7,860 bases of DNA from Thermoplasmata archaeon. GTDB lineage: Archaea; Thermoplasmatota; Thermoplasmata; Thermoplasmatales; Aciduliprofundaceae. The stretch lies in the NCBI GenBank assembly GCA_021160945.1, contig JAGHBQ010000013.1:1-7860 (forward strand). Direction: 5' to 3'. The notes below the pieces were generated by a model that had not been told where the DNA came from, did no database searches, and saw only the letters and a program-made list of their open reading frames with translations. Each line of letters opens with the position of its first letter. The first letter of the stretch is position 1. Below are positions 1 to 5,141 of this stretch, piece by piece. A program made the position numbers and the translations under genes.

Positions 1-47
1 ATTCTGGGCTAACATGTTCTTCTGATTGTATTTGTAAAGTAAGCTGC

Positions 48-149
48 CTAGGTGGTGAATGACAAAAGAAGGCTCACCGTGTATCCAGCTACTCCTATCA
101 GCAATACACAGACCAAGATTGAAAATGCTATTTTTCTTTCCGCCTCCAC
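48..149 (-). CDS. possible 33-residue single-pass membrane peptide, or 5' end of a frameshifted gene
   Basis: I do not recognise this gene. Reading from a GTG at 149 gives a 33-residue product. It has a charged N-terminus (MEAERK, counting GTG as Met), one hydrophobic stretch of about 22 residues (roughly residues 8-30) and a TAG stop at 48-50. This is the layout of a small single-pass membrane protein or a signal anchor. In the neighbouring frame (+1 on the minus strand) reading stays open past the stop to the window edge and encodes a polar stretch containing QLTLQIQSEEHVSPE. That raises the possibility of a one-base frameshift after the membrane segment of a longer exported protein. An in-frame TAA lies just upstream of the GTG, so the start cannot lie further out. 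No clear Shine-Dalgarno site is visible. It would be divergent from the gene at 230. It may also be chance. Confidence 0.3.
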   Translation of the reverse strand: MEAERKIAFSILVCVLLIGVAGYTVSLLLSFTT

Positions 150-200
150 CGCTCTCTGTTTTTACCCGTAGCTTCCATATGTTATCCCTATTAGGAAAAT

Positions 201-225
201 GTTAAATATGGCGAAGGAGATGTGA
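201..225 (+). promoter_or_regulatory. TATA-like element and ribosome binding site of the DUF5678 gene
   Basis: TTAAATATG at 202-210 is an archaeal TATA-like element centred about 24 bases before the ATG at 230, which would suit a leaderless transcript. The segment AAGGAGATGTGA (214-225) also resembles a Shine-Dalgarno site with about ten bases between GGAG and the ATG. Which of the two is used cannot be told from sequence alone. Confidence 0.4.
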
Positions 226-229
226 AAAT

Positions 230-442
230 ATGAACGAAGAGGAAATAAAGGATAAGAATTACGAATTCTACATAAATGCAGATTTGAGCGAATATGCTGG
301 TAAGTGGATTGCAATAGTTGATGGCAAGGTTGTGGCAAGTGGAGAGAGAGCAGATGTGGTGTATGATCAGGCAAAGAAAATATATCCGGATAAAGAAGTA
401 ATGTTGGCGAAAGTGCCTACAGAAGATACTCTCATTCTGTGA
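230..442 (+). CDS. DUF5678 family protein
   Basis: A 70-residue soluble protein that matches the DUF5678 pattern known from many archaea. It starts with a short polar N-terminus and then has the signature GKWIAIVDGKVVASG (about residues 24-38), followed by a helical stretch (ADVVYDQAKKIYP) and a terminal beta-strand ending VPTEDTLIL. No catalytic motif, membrane segment or signal peptide is visible, and the molecular function of the family is unknown. The length suits a complete single-domain member. It is the first gene of a two-gene operon: the next start, at 454, is 11 bases past its TGA, and that gene's ribosome binding site begins on the base that ends this stop codon. DUF5678 genes beside small retropepsin-like proteases recur in archaea, as far as I recall. 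That suggests the two act together, as partner proteins or as protease and substrate, but this is inference. Confidence 0.8.
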   Translation: MNEEEIKDKNYEFYINADLSEYAGKWIAIVDGKVVASGERADVVYDQAKKIYPDKEVMLAKVPTEDTLIL

Positions 443-446
443 GGTG
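441..446 (+). promoter_or_regulatory. Shine-Dalgarno site of the retropepsin-like gene
   Basis: GAGGTG lies 7 bases before the ATG at 454 and overlaps the TGA stop (440-442) of the upstream gene. It decides the start at 454 and supports translation from a shared mRNA. Confidence 0.7.
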
Positions 447-453
447 TAGATAG

Positions 454-858
454 ATGGTTGTATTCACATACAGAAAAGAAAGGGGAAAAATAACGGGTGT
501 AGTTTACAGGCCAGTAGCCAAAGTTTATATAAAATCCACAAGTGGTGAGTGGATTCCATTTGCACCCTACATAGATTCTGGAGCGGATGTTACACTAATA
601 CCATATACACTGGGTTTGAAGTTAGGATTTGAGATATCAAAAGATATCGTAAATTTACATGGTGTGCGGGGAATAGGCTTACCTGTGGAAATAAAGAAAG
701 TTAAAATGAGAATCGGAGATATGGAATTAGAACCACGAGTAGCATGGGCACTGATTGAAGAAGCACCACCTATATTAGGAAGACTTGACATTTTTGACAA
801 ATTCAACATCACATTCAAAGAAAAAGAGGGAAAAATAATTTTTGAACCTGTAAAATAA
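454..858 (+). CDS. retropepsin-like clan AA aspartic protease
   Basis: A 134-residue single-domain aspartic protease homologue. The catalytic loop is seen as YIDSGADVTLIP (D41-S-G-A44), the D-[ST]-G-A hallmark of retropepsin-like enzymes, followed by a short helix (YTLGLKLGF). The conserved C-terminal element is ILGRLDIFDKFNITF (about residues 107-121), equivalent to the LLGRDfL helix of the fold. There is one catalytic Asp motif per chain, so an active enzyme would have to be a homodimer like retroviral proteases. There is no signal peptide or membrane segment, which implies cytoplasmic action. It is not part of a retroelement: no reverse transcriptase, integrase or gag-like sequence is present. 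The start is fixed by GAGGTG at 441-446. It is co-transcribed with the DUF5678 gene and converges on the GLUG protein gene, with 10 bases between stops. Substrate unknown. Confidence 0.85.
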   Translation: MVVFTYRKERGKITGVVYRPVAKVYIKSTSGEWIPFAPYIDSGADVTLIPYTLGLKLGFEISKDIVNLHGVRGIGLPVEIKKVKMRIGDMELEPRVAWALIEEAPPILGRLDIFDKFNITFKEKEGKIIFEPVK

Positions 859-880
859 AAGCAATCTTTCAATTTTTCCG
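859..880 (+). terminator. possible T-run terminator after the protease operon
   Basis: T5 at 873-877, 15 bases after the protease stop, fits archaeal U-run termination for the plus-strand operon. On the minus strand, T-rich sequence opposite 851-860 could end the converging GLUG gene. No stable hairpin is apparent. Weak evidence. Confidence 0.25.
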
Positions 881-2011
881 CTTTCTCAATGCAATAATTA
901 TAATTAATGATAGCAAAACCACAATAATTAAAGATAGTAAAACCATGGCAATTATTGCTCCCGGCGTTCTTTCTGGTGTTGCCTGAACTTCATCGCTCTT
1001 CGGAGATTCTCCCGCGGCATTAACTGCAGTTACATAGTATGTGTAAGTCTGCCCATTATCCACGTTTGTATCATTGTACCACAATTGATTTGCTGGAACA
1101 GTTGCAATCTTTGTGCCGTTGCGGTAAACTCTGTATTCTGTGATTGTTAAGCCACCATCGTTCTCAGGTGCATTCCATGTTAGGTTCACATGCCCATCAC
1201 CCACATTCGCATGAAGATTGGTTGATGCCGAGGCAATGGATTTCAATCCCTGCCATCGGAGGAATGGATATGTTACCCCATCCCAGATGCCCCAGGTGTA
1301 ATTGAAATCCCAGCCTGCGTTGAGGAATGTTGCTTTATTCTTCATCTCTTCTGTTGTCTTTCCTGTTCCACCATTGCTGTGATCAATTCCCGAAGTGTTC
1401 ACATCCCAGAAACTGGCGGTTACCGTGCCACGGTTCCATCCAACGAGTCCGCCCACATAATCCTCTCCGCTCACATTACCTGCTGCGTATGAATTGCTCA
1501 CCGTGCAAAAGTCAAGGTTCTCTCCAGCAAGCCCGCCTACATAGCTGCATCCACTCACATTGCCAGTGGCATAGGAATTGCTCACCGTGCCCCAGTTCTC
1601 TCCAACGAGTCCACCTACTTCTGCATAATATCCGCTTGCGGTCACATTAACATTGACAAGCCTCAGATTCTTAACATTACCCGTGGTGTATCCAAACAGC
1701 CCCACATAACTAGCGGAGGAGTTAATATACAGCCCAAAGATTTTGTAGCCACGCCCGTCAAATGTTCCGTTGAAAGGAGCATTATCATTGCCAATCGGCA
1801 CAAATCCACTGCCATTGTTCCATGTCTTAGTTATCGTGGCATCAATATCATTCGCCAATGCGTAATGCCCGCTTAAATCCTTGCTCATGTTCTGCAGTTC
1901 GTAAACATTATGAATCCAGATTGTTTCCTCGCCCTTCTCCGCAGCCCTCTTTTCCTGTGCCGAGGATAGCCCTGCCATTGAATTTAAGAGCATAAGCAAG
2001 CTCATCGCCAC
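869..2011 (-). CDS. exported, membrane-anchored GLUG-repeat and FN3 domain surface protein
   Basis: A 380-residue extracellular protein. The N-terminus is a hydrophobic signal peptide (MAMSLLMLL...) with likely cleavage near LSSA-QEK (residues 15-20). Residues about 30-110 form a lead-in domain of the kind that precedes GLUG repeats (IPIGN-like FVPIGN, FNGTFDGRGYKIFGL). Residues about 111-205 contain GLUG-type repeats built on VGGLVGEN..GTVSNSYATGNVSG, with the two central copies spaced 28 residues apart, and then a FWDVNTSG segment. Residues about 265-346 are a fibronectin type III domain (GDGHVNLTWNAP, ITEYRVYRNGT, YTYYVTAVNAAGES). The C-terminus has one membrane helix (about 351-375) followed by the cytoplasmic anchor RKRKN. 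Many N-x-S/T sequons suit a glycosylated surface protein. The GTG start at 2011 lies 28 bases from a TATA-like element; an ATG at 2005 is the alternative. Role in adhesion or envelope structure is inferred; no enzymatic motif is visible. Confidence 0.85.
   Translation of the reverse strand: MAMSLLMLLNSMAGLSSAQEKRAAEKGEETIWIHNVYELQNMSKDLSGHYALANDIDATITKTWNNGSGFVPIGNDNAPFNGTFDGRGYKIFGLYINSSASYVGLFGYTTGNVKNLRLVNVNVTASGYYAEVGGLVGENWGTVSNSYATGNVSGCSYVGGLAGENLDFCTVSNSYAAGNVSGEDYVGGLVGWNRGTVTASFWDVNTSGIDHSNGGTGKTTEEMKNKATFLNAGWDFNYTWGIWDGVTYPFLRWQGLKSIASASTNLHANVGDGHVNLTWNAPENDGGLTITEYRVYRNGTKIATVPANQLWYNDTNVDNGQTYTYYVTAVNAAGESPKSDEVQATPERTPGAIIAMVLLSLIIVVLLSLIIIIALRKRKN
1491..1590 (-). repeat. 84-base tandem repeat inside the GLUG region
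   Basis: GAATTGCTCACCGTGC (plus-strand reading) occurs at 1491-1506 and again at 1575-1590, exactly 84 bases (28 codons) apart. It encodes the TVSNS part of successive GLUG units. Identity at the DNA level points to fairly recent duplication or conversion between units. Confidence 0.7.
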
Positions 2012-2035
2012 AACAGCCCAAGTTATTATTAGGCG

Positions 2036-2042
2036 ATTTATA
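2036..2042 (-). promoter_or_regulatory. TATA box of the GLUG protein gene
   Basis: TATAAAT on the minus strand, centred 28 bases before the GTG at 2011. The spacing predicts transcription starting at or next to the start codon, so a leaderless mRNA. No Shine-Dalgarno sequence lies before the GTG. Confidence 0.5.
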
Positions 2043-2064
2043 CAACAGAGCAGCTCTTATGGTA

Positions 2065-2075
2065 AAATTTTAATA
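2065..2075 (+). promoter_or_regulatory. TATA-like element of the tRNA-Gln half gene
   Basis: AATTTTAATA-type A/T sequence centred about 27 bases before position 1 of the tRNA at 2099, the normal distance for an archaeal tRNA promoter. It is divergent from the GLUG gene promoter at 2036-2042. Confidence 0.4.
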
Positions 2076-2098
2076 GAGGCTATTTATTTACCACCTGT

Positions 2099-2137
2099 AG
2101 CCCCGTGGTATAGTGGTCAAGCATCGGGAACTCTGGA
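2099..2137 (+). pseudogene. 5' half of tRNA-Gln(CTG); 3' half absent (truncated or split tRNA)
   Basis: The sequence begins AGCCCCGTGG (acceptor strand and positions 8-9), continues with a D-arm containing TAGTGGTCAAGCAT, then the anticodon stem GGGAA (2126-2130) and loop CTCTGGA (2131-2137). The anticodon is CTG (2133-2135), so glutamine. It matches archaeal tRNA-Gln 5' halves closely in length and in every arm, although one D-stem pair is lost (A12 against C23). No matching 3' half follows: there is no T-loop TTCGAAT-type sequence and no CGGGGCT acceptor strand between 2138 and 2226, and I found none elsewhere in the window. Five bases, TTCCT (2161-2165), could still pair with GGGAA. This suggests an intron-bearing gene that lost its distal part soon after the 3' splice site. 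A trans-spliced tRNA half is the alternative. Confidence 0.65.
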
Positions 2138-2164
2138 GAAGCCCCTTTAGAAAAGGTGCTTTCC
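2135..2164 (+). other. hairpin following the tRNA half (possible tRNA intron)
   Basis: GGA(G)AAGCCCCTTT (2135-2148) pairs with AAAGGTGCTTTCC (2152-2164) around the loop AGA, giving about 12 pairs with one bulged G (2138) and one C/T mismatch (2143/2157). It starts at the anticodon loop, where archaeal tRNA introns usually sit (after position 37). With the GGGAA/TTCCT pairing outside it, the layout is that of an intron in the anticodon loop. The exact bulge-helix-bulge geometry is not certain. Confidence 0.5.
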
Positions 2165-2193
2165 TTCACAAGGACTGGAAATCGTGCATACTC

Positions 2194-2205
2194 TTTTATA
2201 TTATT
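2194..2205 (+). promoter_or_regulatory. TATA-like element of the CARF operon
   Basis: TTTTATATTATT is centred about 27-28 bases before the ATG at 2227, the spacing of an archaeal leaderless promoter. It is followed by a T6 run (2204-2209) that could also end a transcript coming from the tRNA half upstream. Confidence 0.5.
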
Positions 2206-2226
2206 TTTTCCATAGGTAGCTGAGAG

Positions 2227-2868
2227 ATGATAGAAATGAGACTTCTATCCACCCTGGGATGGAGTGCAGATGTAGTAATTGAAATCTCACGAGTTCTGGA
2301 GCCTGAAGAGAACATAGTATTTTATGGCTACGTGGATGAGATTGAAAGAGAAAGGATTATGAGAGCAGTAGAGAAGCTTGAGATCTCCCTTGATAAATTG
2401 AGGCTGGTGGAGCTAAACCCTATGAGCCTGAAGGACTGTTTAGAGAAGATGCGAAATTACATAAATGAGGAGTCGGTGGTTAATATAACTGGAGGAACAA
2501 AAATAATGGCTTTTTCCCTAGCTCTGGAAGCAGCTCTTAGGGATATCCCCATAGTGTATATGTGCACAGAGGGAGACACACGGAGAATAAAAAGAATACC
2601 TCTTTCTATCTCCCATGCTGGTAGAAATTTTTTTAATTTCAGCAATGATTCCACACCTTTGAAAATACTCCGGCTGTTAGCTAAGAAATATAAGGGAAAA
2701 GCTCGGTTAAAAGATATAAAAAGGGATATACCTGAGAGAAGGAGCTCAACAATTTCGGATGCAAAAAGAAAGTTGATAAAGGCAAATCTTATTCGGGAGG
2801 AGAAAAATGGAAGGGATAAGATAATAATTCTCAACAGTGGCTCCTATTTATTTGTGGAGGATGATTGA
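2227..2868 (+). CDS. CARF domain and winged-helix protein (Csa3/Csx-like regulator)
   Basis: A 213-residue protein with two parts. Residues about 4-125 show the CARF Rossmann-like fold. They open with strand 1, MRLLSTLGW, the usual start of Csa3-type proteins. Further on is the ligand-binding motif NITGGTKIMAFSLALEAA (86-103), in which the G-G-T-K turn sits before a helix, and then a strand (IPIVYMC). Residues about 142-205 form a winged helix (TPLKILRLLAKK, SSTISDAKRKLIKANLI, with a basic wing). CARF-HTH proteins of the Csa3 group bind cyclic oligoadenylate and regulate CRISPR or other defence genes; ligand and target here are inferred. No nuclease domain (HEPN, PD-(D/E)XK) is visible. ATG 2227 fits a leaderless mRNA; ATG 2236 (MRLLS), nine bases after GAGAG, is the alternative. 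It is followed one base later by a second CARF-like gene. No cas gene or CRISPR array is in the window. Confidence 0.75.
   Translation: MIEMRLLSTLGWSADVVIEISRVLEPEENIVFYGYVDEIERERIMRAVEKLEISLDKLRLVELNPMSLKDCLEKMRNYINEESVVNITGGTKIMAFSLALEAALRDIPIVYMCTEGDTRRIKRIPLSISHAGRNFFNFSNDSTPLKILRLLAKKYKGKARLKDIKRDIPERRSSTISDAKRKLIKANLIREEKNGRDKIIILNSGSYLFVEDD
2856..2860 (+). promoter_or_regulatory. Shine-Dalgarno site of the second CARF gene
   Basis: GGAGG touches an in-frame ATG at 2861 but lies 9 bases before the ATG at 2870. It therefore favours 2870 as the start, which removes an 11-residue extension back to 2837. Confidence 0.6.
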
Positions 2869-2869
2869 A

Positions 2870-3625
2870 ATGAGAGTTTTTGCAACTCTTTTAACAATTT
2901 ACACATACGATGATGAGGATGCGCGAAAGAGACTAAACTTTGAGGAAATCGAGAAATTTTATGAGGGAATGAATTTTGCTGGTAACTTTGATATCGGTAT
3001 AGTATTTGGAAACTACATTAAAGATGAGCTCCTTGAAATTCTTAATACTCTGAGCTCAGAGGAGGAAAAATTATACCGCTTCCTTCTTTCACGCATCGAA
3101 GGTTTTAGATATTATCATGCAAATCTCACAGATTACCAGCGTTCTTACCAATTAATTCATACAGTGCTCTCTGACTTTCTTAATGCAAATGCAGGCAAGG
3201 AGAATATCGAGCTTTATATCAATCTGAGCTGCGGTCATAAGCTTGGAGCTCTTGCACTCTACCTCGCAGTGATGGATGTGATACATACCCAAAATCTTTA
3301 CAAGTATCTGGATGGCAGAGAAAAGAAGTATCTACTGGTTAGACCATTTCACGTGGAAAAGGGTATCATAGAGTATCTTCCGGTGATGAATTTCGAGTAT
3401 AAAGAAAAGAGATCCTGGGAAAAGTATCTCAAGATGATGGAAGATTCGATAACTCTTGAAGATTTCAAAAAGCTTCTAAAGAAGGAAAAACCAGGGAGAA
3501 GTAATTATGGGGACAAAGTGATAATGTATCTGAAAAAACATAGATATATTGAGGCAAGAGGTAACTTACTCTATTTAACTTCCCGTGGAAAGGCACTTGT
3601 AAAGCTCATAGAAAAAATAAGTTAA
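2870..3625 (+). CDS. second CARF-like protein with C-terminal winged helix
   Basis: A 251-residue protein resembling its upstream neighbour in plan. Its first strand, MRVFATLLTIYTY, aligns with MRLLSTLGW of gene one. A long helical middle (about 50-105) leads to ELYINLSCGHKLGALALYLAVMD (about 114-136), where N-L-S-C-G-H-K replaces the N-I-T-G-G-T-K CARF motif and the key Lys is kept. The C-terminal part (about 195-250) reads as a winged helix: LEDFKKLLKKEK, DKVIMYLKKHRYI, LLYLTSRGKALVKLI. I infer a diverged CARF-wHTH paralogue that may heterodimerise with the first protein, since CARF domains act as dimers. The genes are separated by one base and use an internal Shine-Dalgarno site, so they are co-translated. 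Starts at 2837 and 2861 are possible but fit the ribosome site less well. Its stop overlaps the stop of the converging RNase J-like gene by four bases (TTAA). Confidence 0.65.
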   Translation: MRVFATLLTIYTYDDEDARKRLNFEEIEKFYEGMNFAGNFDIGIVFGNYIKDELLEILNTLSSEEEKLYRFLLSRIEGFRYYHANLTDYQRSYQLIHTVLSDFLNANAGKENIELYINLSCGHKLGALALYLAVMDVIHTQNLYKYLDGREKKYLLVRPFHVEKGIIEYLPVMNFEYKEKRSWEKYLKMMEDSITLEDFKKLLKKEKPGRSNYGDKVIMYLKKHRYIEARGNLLYLTSRGKALVKLIEKIS

Positions 3626-5130
3626 AAAGAAATTTCCTGACCATTTTTAATAATCTCCGCTGCCTTTCCAAATTCTTGTTTAAACCATTGAGGATTTAGA
3701 GTATGCACAGGAATTATCTTATCTGGATCCACGATTTCAATAATCTTTCTGATATCTTCAGGAGATGCATGTCCAGAGGCATGGTATCCTTTTTCAAATA
3801 CAAGCTCTCCCCCTTTCCGGAAGAAGCCTCTTATTTGGAAATTGAATTTCGTAAGCCAGTTATAAAGTGTAACAAAGTCTAATTCCTGTTCCTCATTTAA
3901 CGCTTCAGTGGAAGAATAAATATACGTGCCTCCCTTAGGTCTTATATCTAAAAGATTTGGCATATCCGTGAGAGAGAAGGCAAGCACAAAATTCTCAGGG
4001 TTATTTCTTATTTCCTCAGGAGTTACATATATCTCATCTATATTTATCATATCCACAAGATAATCAATCCATTTCTCTTTCTTTCCTCTCAGTGCACGAT
4101 AAACTCTAGTATTTTTGCTAAGGAGATCAATACCTGCCTGCTGGAGGGCATAGAGCATATATGCATCCTTTTCTGTTATCACAACCTCCCTTGGAGAAAT
4201 CTCCAACAACTCTTTCAATCTCTCAAAATTTCGAGATGAGAAATCCACTATCACAAGAGCATGGGCACCATCAATCTCTTTCCGTATTTTCTCTTTCACA
4301 TCCTTTTCTGTTATATAATCATGAGTTTCTCTTGATAATCGAGTGCCTTCTATTATGAGCACACTGGCATCTCGCGCCCTCTTTGCAAACTCTTCGGTAT
4401 CATTGCCACTCTCTCCATGGAGCCTTATATCACCAGTATAAGCAATTGTTGTGTCCCCTTGCAGTTTGTATCCACATGCCCCATAAATTGAATGATCTAC
4501 TGGATGTGCAGAAATTTCGAAAGGAAGAGTTCCTATATCTCCAATTTTAAAGTTCTCTTCATATTCATCTTTTTTGGTAGGGGAAGGTATGGTGCAGAGA
4601 AATTGGATGATTTTCTCATCAGGTTGCTCAGTAAGGAGAAGATGCCTTACTCCAACACTTCTATTTTTTGCATTCAGTATTCTCGGGTCATCCTTCGGCT
4701 TTCTCAAAGAAGAATAGATAGCATCTCCAATAAGTGAAGAATGGTTACAATCCTGCATGGCTTTGATTAAAAGTAATGTCAGAGGAGAGCCTCCAATATG
4801 TACATCAAATCTTATATTTCCTATCTCCCCAAAATGATCAAGATGCGCATGGGAAACAAGTACTCCTTTGGGATTTATCCTCTCAAAATTGGAAATGCTT
4901 AGATCATGGGGAATCAGGTCACTCCGATATATTCTAATTTTTGGAAGAATATCCAAAATAATGGCATCATAGATTCCTCTAACAGCTCTTCTCCTAAGAT
5001 AATGCTTAAAATAGAGATTCATCTTCTCAAAATTCACTCCAAAATCAAGGAAAACTCCTTCGTTGTTCTCTTCCGCATATATTTTGGTTCCACCTATGCT
5101 CTCTGCACCATCGTAGATCTTGATTCTCAT
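3622..5130 (-). CDS. MBL-fold/beta-CASP ribonuclease J-like protein
   Basis: A 502-residue metallo-beta-lactamase-fold hydrolase with the RNase J arrangement. The metal ligands are SHAHLDH (93-99), H213 in SAHPVDHSIYGACGY, D234 in YTGDIR and H476 in IPVHT. The beta-CASP histidine motif is GYHASGHAS (449-457), and IVDFSSRN (294-301) begins a beta-CASP strand. RNase J enzymes are 5'-3' exo- and endoribonucleases in RNA turnover; a cytoplasmic RNA-processing role is inferred. The HxHxDH motif sits later than usual (residue 94), because about 40-50 residues, including FKHYLRRRAVRG, are inserted after the second strand. Length somewhat exceeds the ~450 residues common for archaeal RNase J. It is the last gene of an operon, 9 bases after the SDR stop, with GAGGTGA (5141-5135) four bases before its ATG. 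An RNase J-like enzyme with another substrate remains possible. Confidence 0.85.
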   Translation of the reverse strand: MRIKIYDGAESIGGTKIYAEENNEGVFLDFGVNFEKMNLYFKHYLRRRAVRGIYDAIILDILPKIRIYRSDLIPHDLSISNFERINPKGVLVSHAHLDHFGEIGNIRFDVHIGGSPLTLLLIKAMQDCNHSSLIGDAIYSSLRKPKDDPRILNAKNRSVGVRHLLLTEQPDEKIIQFLCTIPSPTKKDEYEENFKIGDIGTLPFEISAHPVDHSIYGACGYKLQGDTTIAYTGDIRLHGESGNDTEEFAKRARDASVLIIEGTRLSRETHDYITEKDVKEKIRKEIDGAHALVIVDFSSRNFERLKELLEISPREVVITEKDAYMLYALQQAGIDLLSKNTRVYRALRGKKEKWIDYLVDMINIDEIYVTPEEIRNNPENFVLAFSLTDMPNLLDIRPKGGTYIYSSTEALNEEQELDFVTLYNWLTKFNFQIRGFFRKGGELVFEKGYHASGHASPEDIRKIIEIVDPDKIIPVHTLNPQWFKQEFGKAAEIIKNGQEISF

Positions 5131-5134
5131 CTCT

Positions 5135-5141
5135 TCACCTC
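5135..5141 (-). promoter_or_regulatory. Shine-Dalgarno site of the RNase J-like gene
   Basis: GAGGTGA on the minus strand, four bases before the ATG at 5130 and overlapping the TGA stop of the SDR gene (5142-5140). It fixes the start and supports coupling to the SDR gene. Confidence 0.7.

Noticed and set aside
454..858. Retrotransposon or retron remnant suggested by the retropepsin-like protease
   Set aside because: No reverse transcriptase, RNase H, integrase or terminal repeats are present. The gene sits in a tidy operon with DUF5678, a typical archaeal cellular arrangement.
567..872. Minus-strand open frame of 101 codons
   Set aside because: It is antisense to the retropepsin-like gene, which carries the catalytic DSGA motif.
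1327..1650. Plus-strand open frame of 107 codons
   Set aside because: It lies antisense to the GLUG repeats, and its His/Leu/Ser-rich product simply mirrors the repeated coding strand. No promoter or ribosome site is present.
2138..2226. Normal 3' exon of tRNA-Gln after an intron
   Set aside because: Only TTCCT can pair as expected. The T-arm consensus and the CGGGGCT acceptor strand needed to pair with AGCCCCG are absent.
2457..2834. Minus-strand open frame of 125 codons
   Set aside because: It is antisense to the first CARF gene, whose plus-strand motifs are clear. The product has no recognisable motif or start signal.
2227..3625. CRISPR array near the CARF genes
   Set aside because: No direct repeats of 24-40 bases with regular spacers were seen in the spacers on either side or anywhere else in the window.
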